Source: an uncultured Rhizobiaceae group bacterium
Lineage (GTDB): Bacteria; Pseudomonadota; Alphaproteobacteria; Rhizobiales; Rhizobiaceae
Length of the DNA stretch: 64,000 nt
Reading direction: 5' to 3'
Assembly: GCA_937930845.1 (NCBI GenBank)
Contig: CALHBJ010000002.1
Coordinates: 181,269-245,268, forward strand
Of the stretch, positions 30,435 through 39,381 are shown piece after piece (the stretch's first letter is position 1; each line of letters opens with the position of its first letter). The position numbers and the translations under genes are program-made. The notes beneath the pieces were generated by a model that ran no database searches, was not told the DNA's origin, and worked only from the letters and a program-made list of their open reading frames with translations.

Positions 30435-30750
30435 TCACGTGGCGTCGAACGGCTATTCAATTCCCTGGATACAGCAAAAATACCTTTCGCTGAAAAGCTT
30501 GAATGCTTCGCTTTTACAAAGGTTATTTTCGCAGTTCGGTGGAAACGTGCTTTGCTGGGAAAAGGTCGAATTCGTTGAATCAGTGCGAAAGTCGACTTCT
30601 AAACTCCGACTTATCTAACATTTTGCTCACTCAATTGGCCGTGGTTAATCATACCGGGCGGTGAGCAATGCAACTTTTCAAAACAAAAATCAACAGTTGA
30701 CTTTATTTATAATTTTTGTTAATCAGATATTGATTATTAGGAGTAAAACC
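30435..30750. other. Intergenic region before the restriction-modification operon
   Basis: These 316 bases are AT-rich, especially 30680-30750, and contain no convincing gene. The frame of the next gene is open back to 30661, but a clear TTAGGAG ribosome-binding site supports the ATG at 30751. The operon promoter is probably here. Confidence 0.5.
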
Positions 30751-32454
30751 ATGATTTTTGATTTCCAACGAGCTGGTGCACGGAGTGCTTTGGAATATGC
30801 AGTAGCCATTCTCTCCAACGGAGACAGAGCTCCCGAAGAGAAGTCACCAAACTCAGAGCGTGTAGAACTGTTTCGAAATCGGGTGGCGGATTCCATGGAT
30901 TCCGAGCAGCTTAGAAAGGCAGTAACTGCCGTTGCACAATTGTCCGATGACGAGCAGCTCCAGTTCTGCAGAGACGTTCTGACGGATAGCCATCGCCATA
31001 CTGGAGCATACCTTGACGCGGCTCTGAGTGAACAATTGACATCGTTCTCCATGTTGTCAGGCGCAATCCGTTTTGAACATGATCTGGCTGCTCTTGCTGC
31101 GTTAGGGGCGGCCAAAAGCCGAAAGGAGAAGGGGCTTTCCGAGCCTCATCTGTGCCTCCAAAATGAAACACTAGGGCTGTTCGTTGAACTGGCATCACAG
31201 GCTTTCAAATGGCCGATGAGCGTCACTATCGGCGATCCATTGGTCGAAAAAACGAATGCGAAAGTTGCTACGATTATCAGTTGCCCTCCCTTCGGATCGA
31301 CGATGAATGATCTCTCAGATTTATCGTCGAAGGCCAAGAATTTTCTGGGCGATGACGGCGCGAAAACCCGTATTAGCAGTGAGTGCGTCGCTCTGGCATC
31401 CGCGATGGCGTCGGCAACGGAACGGGTGGTGATCGTCGTTTCTGAGAGCTTTTTGTTTAGAATGGTCAGTACTGAAAAAGCATTGCGTGAAACGCTTGTC
31501 GAAAACGGCTTAAATTCGGTTTTCTCGCTGCCGCCCGGTGCAATTGGCGGGACGCAGATGAAGTCCGCATTGCTTGTTATCGACGTAGACGAGCCGCCGA
31601 AAAAATCTGTGCGGCTGGTCGACGCGAGTGTTGAACCATTTTCCATAAAATCGGATCGTGGTCGTGCGACTTTGCAAACCCAATGGCAGATGTCCTCGCT
31701 TGTGCAGCCCCGTAGTGAGATTGGAACACAGGCCATCGACGTGCCGATTTCACATATTCAGCAAAACAATTTTGCCCTGACTTACGATCGATATGTCGAG
31801 ACTTGGCACTCCAGAGCACTGAAGCATTTCTTACAAAAGTCGAGCGCTTCAAGTATGGACGAGTGCGTGGAAATCATCCGGCCAACAGCTCTTCCTAAAG
31901 CTGAATATGGGGGCAAACGCCTACGCGAACTAAGCCCGTCGGATAGTCTTCCGTCCGGTCGTTTCGGTAAACCGTCTCGCGTGATTGAGGTGCCGATGGA
32001 ACATGAAGTGCGCGCGCGTAAGCAGGCGGTTCAGGCTGGCGATGTTCTGTTGTCATTCAAGGGAACAATCGGTTCGGTGGGTATCATAGACCGTGAGTTC
32101 AAGGACGATAAGGCAACTGAATTCTGGACTGCCGGACAGTCATTCCTGATTTTGCGGCCAACACCCAACGGCGGCTTAACCTCAGAAGCGCTGTATCTGT
32201 ATCTCAGTTCCCAGAGCGTCCATGAACAGTTGAAATCCCTCGCCTCGGGCACGACAATTCCAGTTTTGAGCATCAAGGATATCAAGCTGTTGGGCATTCC
32301 TGTTCCAACCGCTCAGGAGCAGCATGAGATCAAACAAGAATATGCAAACATTCAAATTATGCATCACGAGATAGAACAATTGCAGAAGAAAGCCGCTGAC
32401 TTAAGAAAAAACAGCTGGCCTTCCAAGCAAATAACAGCAGAGATGCCTTTATAA
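30751..32454 (+). CDS. N6-adenine-methylase-like / HsdS specificity-domain fusion
   Basis: The protein has 567 residues from the ATG at 30751. The N-terminal two thirds resemble an N6-adenine DNA methylase of the HsdM type: a helical region, then 'ATIISCPPFGSTMNDL'. There the expected motif IV (N/D-P-P-F/Y) reads S177-C-P-P-F, and the SAM-binding motif I is not recognisable. The last ~190 residues look like one HsdS target-recognition half ('DVLLSFKGTIGSVGIIDREF', 'SLASGTTIPVLSIKDIKLLGIPVP', then a coiled 'EQHEIKQEYANIQ'). It lies 18 bp upstream of a complete hsdM. I infer a catalytically altered methylase-like partner with its own DNA specificity. It could alternatively be an active enzyme with a divergent motif. 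Confidence 0.6.
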   Translation: MIFDFQRAGARSALEYAVAILSNGDRAPEEKSPNSERVELFRNRVADSMDSEQLRKAVTAVAQLSDDEQLQFCRDVLTDSHRHTGAYLDAALSEQLTSFSMLSGAIRFEHDLAALAALGAAKSRKEKGLSEPHLCLQNETLGLFVELASQAFKWPMSVTIGDPLVEKTNAKVATIISCPPFGSTMNDLSDLSSKAKNFLGDDGAKTRISSECVALASAMASATERVVIVVSESFLFRMVSTEKALRETLVENGLNSVFSLPPGAIGGTQMKSALLVIDVDEPPKKSVRLVDASVEPFSIKSDRGRATLQTQWQMSSLVQPRSEIGTQAIDVPISHIQQNNFALTYDRYVETWHSRALKHFLQKSSASSMDECVEIIRPTALPKAEYGGKRLRELSPSDSLPSGRFGKPSRVIEVPMEHEVRARKQAVQAGDVLLSFKGTIGSVGIIDREFKDDKATEFWTAGQSFLILRPTPNGGLTSEALYLYLSSQSVHEQLKSLASGTTIPVLSIKDIKLLGIPVPTAQEQHEIKQEYANIQIMHHEIEQLQKKAADLRKNSWPSKQITAEMPL

Positions 32455-32472
32455 ATCGAAAGAGACAGTTTT

Positions 32473-34041
32473 ATGATAACGGGTAAACTGAAATCACAAG
32501 TCGACACGCTTTGGAATGCCTTTTGGGCGGGCGGCATTGCCAACCCGCTAGAGGTGATTGAGCAAATCACCTACCTGCTGTTTCTGCGTGGGCTGGATCA
32601 AGAGCAAACGCTGGCGGAGCGCAAAGCCAACACTACGGGCAAGCCGATTGAGCGTCGTATTTTCCCTGAGGGGCGCGACAACATTCCCATTCTCGATGCG
32701 AAGGGAAACCCGCTCGAACCCGGTCTCGAATACGCAAAAATGCGCTGGAATTATCTGTCGTCAGCTGATGCTGATGAGCAATTCTTGATTATGGATCAGC
32801 ACGTTTTCCCGTTTCTGCGAACACTTGGCGGCGAGGCGACAACGCTGGCCCAACACATGGGCAATGCGCGTTTCACCATTCCCACTCCAGGTTTGTTGTC
32901 GAAGGTGGTTGATCTCATTGCGGAAATCCCGATGGATAACCGTGACACCAAGGGTGACCTTTACGAATATATGCTGTCGAAAATCGCAAGCGCCGGGCAG
33001 AATGGCCAATTCCGCACGCCGCGCCATATTATCGATATGATGGTCGGCATGGTGCAGCCTGTGCGGGATGATGTGATTTGTGATCCAGCCTGCGGCACAT
33101 GCGGTTTTCTCGTGTCGGCGGGCGAATATCTGCGGCTTGAAGACAAGGCGCTGTTTACCGATGCGAAAGCCCGCGATCACTTCCACGGCGGCATGTTCCA
33201 CGGGCATGACTTTGACAACACAATGTTGCGCATTGGCTCCATGAACATGGCGCTGCACGGGGTGGAAGGGGCGGATGTCTCCTACAAGGACAGCCTGGCG
33301 GAAAGCGTCGCGGACGATGCGGAGGCCTATTCGCTCATCCTCGCCAACCCGCCCTTTGCCGGTTCGCTGGACAAGGAAACCACGGCGAAAGACCTGCAGC
33401 GCATTGTCGATACTAAGAAGACCGAACTGCTGTTCATGGCGCTGTTTTTACGACAGCTGAAAATTGGTGGCAGGGCGGCGGTGATTGTGCCTGACGGGGT
33501 GCTGTTTGGTTCCTCCAAGGCGCATAAGTCGATCCGCCAGATGCTGGTGGAGGAGCAACAACTGGAAGGTATCGTCAAACTGCCATCGGGCGTGTTCAAA
33601 CCCTATGCGGGCGTTTCCACCGCCATCCTGTTTTTCCGCCGCACGGATTCCGGCGGCACGGACCATGTCTGGTTTTATGATCTGCAAGCCGATGGCCTGT
33701 CGCTGGACGATAAGCGCAATCTGCTGCTGGATGCCGAGAAGTTCGGTCCTTACGCAACGGGCTTGAACGATGAGGATCACGCCAAAAACAATCTGCCGGA
33801 CGTGCTGGCCCGCTGGGCAGACCGTGAGGGTGAAGAGCGCAACCGCGCCCGCACCGATCAGAGTTTCACCGTGCCGAAAGCAGAGATTGCAGAGGCCGGC
33901 TACGACCTGTCCATCAACCGCTACAAGGAAGTGGTCCACGAACAAATCAACCACCGTGCACCAAAGGACATCATTGCAGAGTTGAAAGCCATGGAGGCGG
34001 ATATTGCCAAGGGGCTGGATGAACTGGAGGCAATGTTGTGA
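32473..34041 (+). CDS. hsdM: Type I restriction-modification system methyltransferase subunit
   Basis: HsdM methylates adenine in the recognition site in complex with HsdS. The 522 residues contain the helical N-terminal HsdM_N region, SAM-binding motif I near 203 ('DPACGTCGFLVSAGEYL'), and catalytic motif IV N-P-P-F near 292 ('LANPPFAGSLDKET'). The C-terminal 'YDLSINRYKEV' is also typical. The hsdS start overlaps its stop by 4 bp. Confidence 0.95.
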   Translation: MITGKLKSQVDTLWNAFWAGGIANPLEVIEQITYLLFLRGLDQEQTLAERKANTTGKPIERRIFPEGRDNIPILDAKGNPLEPGLEYAKMRWNYLSSADADEQFLIMDQHVFPFLRTLGGEATTLAQHMGNARFTIPTPGLLSKVVDLIAEIPMDNRDTKGDLYEYMLSKIASAGQNGQFRTPRHIIDMMVGMVQPVRDDVICDPACGTCGFLVSAGEYLRLEDKALFTDAKARDHFHGGMFHGHDFDNTMLRIGSMNMALHGVEGADVSYKDSLAESVADDAEAYSLILANPPFAGSLDKETTAKDLQRIVDTKKTELLFMALFLRQLKIGGRAAVIVPDGVLFGSSKAHKSIRQMLVEEQQLEGIVKLPSGVFKPYAGVSTAILFFRRTDSGGTDHVWFYDLQADGLSLDDKRNLLLDAEKFGPYATGLNDEDHAKNNLPDVLARWADREGEERNRARTDQSFTVPKAEIAEAGYDLSINRYKEVVHEQINHRAPKDIIAELKAMEADIAKGLDELEAML

Positions 34042-35195
34042 GTGGTTGGCCGATGGTGGCTTTGGGGGACTTGATGGTCAAAAAGGCCCCATCAATCAAT
34101 CCTGCCAAATACCCCAATGACAGCTTTGCGCTCTACAGCATTCCCGCGTTTGACGCCGGGCATCCAGAGATGGTCGACGGAAGCTCTATTGGTTCTGCGA
34201 AGAAGATTGCCGAGCCAAATGATGTGATGTTGTCCCGTATCGTTCCTCACATCAGACGAGCGTGCGTTGTAAAGTCACACGATGTTCAGCACATTGCAGT
34301 GTCAGGAGAGTGGATTTCGTTTAGACATTCGAGTGTTCATCCCGACTACCTGCGGCATACGCTTGTTGGCGATCCGTTTCACGCTCAGTTTATGCAAACA
34401 GTAGCAGGAGTTGGAGGCTCGTTGCTGCGGGCACGGCCAGAAGCGGTTTCACGCATCGAAATCCCCCTCCCACCCCTCGACGAACAAAAGCGCATCGCGG
34501 CGATTTTGGACAAGGCGGACGCCCTGCGCCGCCAACGCCGCCAAGCCCTAACCCTCCTAGACACCTTAACCCAATCGATCTTTGTCGAGATGTTTGGGGA
34601 CAACGAGTCGGGTGATGAAGTCTCATTGAGTGAATTGATCAGAGATGGTGATCGTATAAATTACGGGGTGGTCCAGCCGGGAGAAGCAGACGCCGGAGGC
34701 GTACCATTGATCCGTGGTACGGACTTAATGGGTGGCAGAATTGACCATTCCCGACTCAGGACCGTGACTGAATCGATTAGCCAGAAACACTCCAAATCTG
34801 TGTTGCAAGGTGATGAGGTGCTAATCAGCTGCGTAGGCCGTATCGGCGAAATAGCTTTAGCAACTCAAAATGAGGCTGGTTTTAATATTGCTCGACAAGT
34901 CACGAGAGTTCCGCTGAAGCCAAACGTCAGCAATGTCTATATTGCGGAGTATCTACGAACGGACCGGATTCAAAACTATTTTACAGCCGAACTTCGAACA
35001 GTCGCGCAGCCCACTTTGAACGTGAAGCAGATCAAAGAGACTCTGGTGAGGGTGCCTGACGAGAGACAGCAACTAAATTTTGAAAAGCGCGTAGCGGCAG
35101 TGAAAGCATCACTGCAACAGTACGCAATAGTAAGTTTGAAGTATGACTCTCTTTTCGCCTCTCTCCAATCCCGCGCCTTTTCGGGAGACTTATGA
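34038..35195 (+). CDS. hsdS: Type I restriction-modification system specificity subunit
   Basis: HsdS sets the bipartite DNA sequence that is methylated and cut. The 385 residues hold two target-recognition domains (~5-150 and ~200-350). Each is followed by a conserved helix: the first is 'IPLPPLDEQKRIAAILDKADALRRQRRQAL' and the second, less typical, runs to 'SLFASLQSRAFSGDL'. The recognition sequence cannot be read from the protein. It overlaps hsdM and the next gene by 4 bp each. Confidence 0.92.
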   Translation: MSGWPMVALGDLMVKKAPSINPAKYPNDSFALYSIPAFDAGHPEMVDGSSIGSAKKIAEPNDVMLSRIVPHIRRACVVKSHDVQHIAVSGEWISFRHSSVHPDYLRHTLVGDPFHAQFMQTVAGVGGSLLRARPEAVSRIEIPLPPLDEQKRIAAILDKADALRRQRRQALTLLDTLTQSIFVEMFGDNESGDEVSLSELIRDGDRINYGVVQPGEADAGGVPLIRGTDLMGGRIDHSRLRTVTESISQKHSKSVLQGDEVLISCVGRIGEIALATQNEAGFNIARQVTRVPLKPNVSNVYIAEYLRTDRIQNYFTAELRTVAQPTLNVKQIKETLVRVPDERQQLNFEKRVAAVKASLQQYAIVSLKYDSLFASLQSRAFSGDL

Positions 35196-35752
35196 TGCCT
35201 TCCATCCATTGCGCCACGCTTGATGGCGGTCTGCTGCAACGAGGGTTTTGGATTTACGTCTGGAGGGTCACGGATGCCAATGGCAATCAGTGGTTTTACA
35301 TTGGGCGCACGGGCGACAACTCTTCTCCTTACGCTGCGCCACCCTATCAGCGTATGGGCCAGCATCTTGGGCATCAGGCCAACACGAATGCCCTGCGTGC
35401 GCGGTTGTGGAGCGAAAAGAAAGTGAAGGCGGACGACTGTAAAACATTTGAAAAAATCGCTTACGGCCCAGTTTATCCGGAAATCAAGAAACCCAAGGGT
35501 TTTAAATACAAGGATACCCAACAGCGCCGTAAATCGTTCCAAGAACATGTGCCTTTTCGTGACAAAGCAGGCGCGTTGGAACGGGATCTGTTCGAGTTAT
35601 TCAAGCAGTCAAGGCTCGGGGATCAGCTGCTTAACAATGTGTCTTGGAAGCATGACGCGCCCGACGATGAGCAACATTCCTATGAAGCCGACAGGGACGC
35701 CATGTTCGCTTCCTTTGCCGAACATTTCAAAGAGTTGAGGGAACACCTCTAA
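35192..35752 (+). CDS. GIY-YIG-like small protein inside the hsd operon
   Basis: The 186-residue cytoplasmic protein lies between hsdS and hsdR and overlaps both (4 bp and 1 bp), so it is part of the operon. 'GFWIYVWRV' and, about 15 residues on, 'WFYIGRTGD' resemble the two halves of the GIY-YIG nuclease motif, with a following Arg/His helix ('YQRMGQHLG') at the expected place for the catalytic Arg. The rest is helical and charged. I do not recognise a named family. A nuclease or DNA-binding accessory to the type I system is inferred. Confidence 0.6.
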   Translation: MMPSIHCATLDGGLLQRGFWIYVWRVTDANGNQWFYIGRTGDNSSPYAAPPYQRMGQHLGHQANTNALRARLWSEKKVKADDCKTFEKIAYGPVYPEIKKPKGFKYKDTQQRRKSFQEHVPFRDKAGALERDLFELFKQSRLGDQLLNNVSWKHDAPDDEQHSYEADRDAMFASFAEHFKELREHL

Positions 35753-38700
35753 TGTCCAACTTCGCCTTCCTCGCCGCTGACTTTCCCGCTGTCCACGATG
35801 CGGCCCGTTCGGCTGAAAAACATGCGGCATCGGACCCTGTGGCGGCGGCGTTTCTTTCCGGCAAGGCGATGGAACTGGCGGTGAAATGGGTGTTTGGGCA
35901 TGACCCCAAACTGACACCGCCCTATCAGGACACAATCTCAACCCTGATCCATGATCCCGATTTCCGTCGTCTTTCCGGCGAGGCGGTGCATCTGAAAGCG
36001 AAATACATCAATCGCATTCGCAATCGCGCGGTGCACGAGGAAAAGAAGATAGCCCCCGCCGAGGCGCTGGCGTCGGTCAAGGAGCTGTTTCACATCTGCT
36101 ACTGGTTGGGCCGCACCTATGGCCGCAGCGAGAAACCCGCCGACGGCCTCGCTTTCGACCCCGCACCGCTCTCCGCCCGCAGCGACGGGCTGCGCATGGC
36201 CTTCTCCAAACTCAAGGCCCAGCAGGAAGCGTTGGAACAACGCGACGCCGCACTGGAAGACCTGCGCACCGGCAAGGCTGCGCTCGACGAAGAATTACAA
36301 CGCCTGCGCAAAGAAGTGGCCCAAGCCCGCGCGGAAGCTGAAAACCGCACCGACCCGCACGACTACAACGAGCAAGAAACCCGCGATAACTTCATCGACC
36401 TGCTGTTGCGCGAAGCTGGTTGGACGGATTTCGTTGAGGGCAAAGACGTCGAATACGAAGTCACCCCCATGCCGAACACGCAAAACAAGGGTTTTGCCGA
36501 TTACGTGCTTTGGGGCGCCGACGGGCTGCCGTTGGCCGTAGTGGAAGCCAAACGCACCCGCTTCGACGCGCGCAAAGGCCAGCAACAAGCCAAACTCTAT
36601 GCTGACGCGCTAGAAGCCATGCACGGCCGCCGCCCGGTGATTTTCTACACCAACGGGCAGGAACACTGGATCTGGGACGATACCCCCGGGGCAAACGGTA
36701 TCGCCAAGCCACCGCGCCGTCTGGGCGGCTTCTACAAACGCGATGAGTTGGAACTGCTGATACAGCGTCGGATCACTGGCAGATTGCTTTCCACGGTCTC
36801 CCCCAATCCCGACATCGCAGGCCGCCCCTACCAGCTCAAAGCCATTGGCCGCATCGCGCAGGATTTTGATGCTGGCCGCAATAAGGCCTTGCTGGTGATG
36901 GCGACAGGCACCGGCAAAACCAGAACCGTGGTCGCGCTGGTCGATGCCATGATGAAAGCCGGTCTGGTCAAGCGGGCGCTCTTTCTGACCGACCGTGTCA
37001 GCCTTGTGAAGCAGGCGGTTAACGCCTTCAAAGCACACCTGCCATCCTCCAATCCCGTGAATCTGGTAACCGAACGGCTGGGCAACGGGCGGGTCTACGT
37101 CTCCACCTATCCCACTATGATGGGTCTGATCGACGGCAAGGTAAAGAAGGACGACGATGAGCGCAGCTTTGGCCCAGGCCATTTTGATTTCGTCATCATC
37201 GATGAGGCGCACCGCTCGGTCTATCAACGCTACCGCTCTATTTTCGATTATTTCGACAGCTATCTGGTAGGCCTAACCGCTACACCCCGAGAGGAGGTAG
37301 ATCGCGATACTTACGAACTGTTCGATCTCGAAACCGGCGTGCCCACCGATAGTTACGATCTGGAAGAAGCGGTCGCCCAAGAGTTTCTTGTATCCTCAGA
37401 GCCGATTTCAGTCCCCACCAAGTTTCTGCGCGGAGGCATTCGCTATGACGAGCTTTCTGATGAGGAGAAAGAGCGCTGGGACATGCTGGAATGGGACGAC
37501 GAAAACCCGCCGGACGAAGTGACCACAGAGGAACTCAACAAGTTCCTGTTTAACATTGATACTGTCGACAAGGTGTTGGCGCATCTGATGCTAGAAGGCA
37601 TCATGGTGAAAGGCGGCGACCGGCTGGGCAAAACCATCATCTTCGCCAAGAGCCAGCGACATGCCGAATTCATTGAAGAGCGATTCAACGCTAACTGGCC
37701 GCAATATGGCGGTGAATTCGCCCGTATCATCACCCATAAAAGCGATTATGCGCAGAGCCTGATTGACGACTTCTCGATCAAGGACAAAGCCCCGCACATC
37801 GCGATTTCAGTCGACATGTTGGACACGGGCATAGACGTTCCGGAAATCGTCAATCTGGTGTTTTTCAAGCTGGTGCGCTCCAAAACCAAATTTTGGCAAA
37901 TGGTCGGACGTGGCACCCGTCTTTGCCCCGATCTGTTCGGTCCCGGCGAGGACAAATCTGCCTTCCGCATTTTCGATTTTTGCCAGAACCTCGAATATTT
38001 TGGCCAGAACCCGGCCACTAAGGAGGCTGCAAACGCCAAATCTATCACGGAACGCCTGTTTTCCGCCCGGCTATCGCTGGTCAAAGCGCTGGAAAGTGGT
38101 GATGTTCCCGATGGCCTGCGCGAAGAAGGGGAGGGGTTCGAAGGCCACCCAGACGCCATTCCAACAGTGGAACAGATCGCCAAGAATACGCGCAGCCAGA
38201 TGGAGAGCCTCATCGGCTCCATGAGCATGGACAATTTCGTTGTCCGCACCAAGCGCCAATTGGTGGAGAAGTACCAATACGCCAAAAACTGGCTCGATCT
38301 GAGCGATCAAACGGTCGAAGAGTTGCAAGAAATCTCTGGCCTACCGAATATGCTGACATTCGAGGCCGAGGAAGCAAAGCGCTTCGATCTGCTTATGCTG
38401 TCGCTACAGCTATCTGTCCTACGAGCCGAAAAGCGCTTCGAGAAGCTAAAAAAGCAGCTGATCGAAATCGCTGGTGCGTTAGAGGCCCGTGCTAGCGTTC
38501 CAGCCATTCAACAACACATCGAACTGATCGAGGACATTCAGCGCGAAGACTGGTGGGAGGGCGTGACCATCCCGCTGCTCGAACTGGTGCGCCGGCGCTT
38601 ACGCAACGTTGTCCATCTGATCGATAAAACCGAACGCAAAATTCTCTATTCAAACTTCGAAGACGAGTTTGGCCCCGGAACAACGGTACCACTTCCCGGC

Positions 38701-39189
38701 ACTAGCGGCGTCAATATGGAGAGCTTTCGCAAAAAGGCGCGATCATTCCTCAAGGCGCACGACGATAACATCGCTCTGCAAAAAGTGCGCAATGGCAAAG
38801 CACTGACGGATACAGATATCAAAAGTCTGGAAGCTATGCTGGTGAACGCAGGCATAGCAACCCATGAGGACATGGAACGCGCAGCAGCCGCTGCCAACGG
38901 ATTTGGCAATTTTCTGCGGTCCCTCGTCGGCCTTGACCGTTCAGCAGCTACGGCAGCCTTTGCCGAATTTTTGGACGAACAAGCAACGGCAAATCAGATC
39001 GAGTTCGTCGAACTGATTATCAGTCACCTCACTGAAAACGGTAGTATGGACGCAGCCATGATGTACGAAAGCCCATTCAAAGACATCGCACCGCAGGGGC
39101 CGGAGGAGATTTTTCCGGAGGCCAGAGTGGTAAAGCTGATGGAGACGATTAGGAAGGTAAGTGAGATGGGTGACGAAGAAGTGGCTTGA
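35752..39189 (+). CDS. hsdR: Type I restriction enzyme endonuclease/translocase subunit, EcoEI-like
   Basis: HsdR is the ATP-driven translocase and nuclease. The 1145 residues comprise an N-terminal DUF4145-type helical domain (1-125) with the HEPN-like motif R90-N-R-A-V-H95. A coiled-coil follows (~145-205), then a PD-(D/E)xK nuclease domain ('FADYVLWG...LAVVEAKRT', ~245-268). The SF2 helicase has Walker A 'ATGTGKT' near 384, D-E-A-H near 484 and 'GLTATP', and the C-terminal region is of the EcoEI_R_C type. All motifs are intact, so the system looks functional. Confidence 0.95.
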   Translation: MSNFAFLAADFPAVHDAARSAEKHAASDPVAAAFLSGKAMELAVKWVFGHDPKLTPPYQDTISTLIHDPDFRRLSGEAVHLKAKYINRIRNRAVHEEKKIAPAEALASVKELFHICYWLGRTYGRSEKPADGLAFDPAPLSARSDGLRMAFSKLKAQQEALEQRDAALEDLRTGKAALDEELQRLRKEVAQARAEAENRTDPHDYNEQETRDNFIDLLLREAGWTDFVEGKDVEYEVTPMPNTQNKGFADYVLWGADGLPLAVVEAKRTRFDARKGQQQAKLYADALEAMHGRRPVIFYTNGQEHWIWDDTPGANGIAKPPRRLGGFYKRDELELLIQRRITGRLLSTVSPNPDIAGRPYQLKAIGRIAQDFDAGRNKALLVMATGTGKTRTVVALVDAMMKAGLVKRALFLTDRVSLVKQAVNAFKAHLPSSNPVNLVTERLGNGRVYVSTYPTMMGLIDGKVKKDDDERSFGPGHFDFVIIDEAHRSVYQRYRSIFDYFDSYLVGLTATPREEVDRDTYELFDLETGVPTDSYDLEEAVAQEFLVSSEPISVPTKFLRGGIRYDELSDEEKERWDMLEWDDENPPDEVTTEELNKFLFNIDTVDKVLAHLMLEGIMVKGGDRLGKTIIFAKSQRHAEFIEERFNANWPQYGGEFARIITHKSDYAQSLIDDFSIKDKAPHIAISVDMLDTGIDVPEIVNLVFFKLVRSKTKFWQMVGRGTRLCPDLFGPGEDKSAFRIFDFCQNLEYFGQNPATKEAANAKSITERLFSARLSLVKALESGDVPDGLREEGEGFEGHPDAIPTVEQIAKNTRSQMESLIGSMSMDNFVVRTKRQLVEKYQYAKNWLDLSDQTVEELQEISGLPNMLTFEAEEAKRFDLLMLSLQLSVLRAEKRFEKLKKQLIEIAGALEARASVPAIQQHIELIEDIQREDWWEGVTIPLLELVRRRLRNVVHLIDKTERKILYSNFEDEFGPGTTVPLPGTSGVNMESFRKKARSFLKAHDDNIALQKVRNGKALTDTDIKSLEAMLVNAGIATHEDMERAAAAANGFGNFLRSLVGLDRSAATAAFAEFLDEQATANQIEFVELIISHLTENGSMDAAMMYESPFKDIAPQGPEEIFPEARVVKLMETIRKVSEMGDEEVA

Positions 39190-39381
39190 TGTGGGAGTGC
39201 AGGCGAGAAGTCTGGGCGCCAGTTAGATCACTGTACGTTGATAGGAATGCATTTAACGAACGGTTAATCATACGGAACTCGATGCCGATACGTCAACTTT
39301 GAGCAATGTTGACAGTTTGAGGGCACGCCTACGAAAAGTTGCAGTTTTGTTAATTTCATAGGTTTTTGTCATGATGATTTT
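39190..39381 (+). other. Candidate transfer origin region upstream of the relaxase
   Basis: The 192-bp gap contains a hairpin, GTCAAC (39292-39297) with GTTGAC (39308-39313), followed by a 'gagggcacgcc' stretch and an AT-rich segment before the relaxase ATG. Origins of transfer often sit just upstream of mobilisation genes and pair an inverted repeat with a nic site. No known nic consensus is matched, so this is inference. Confidence 0.25.
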
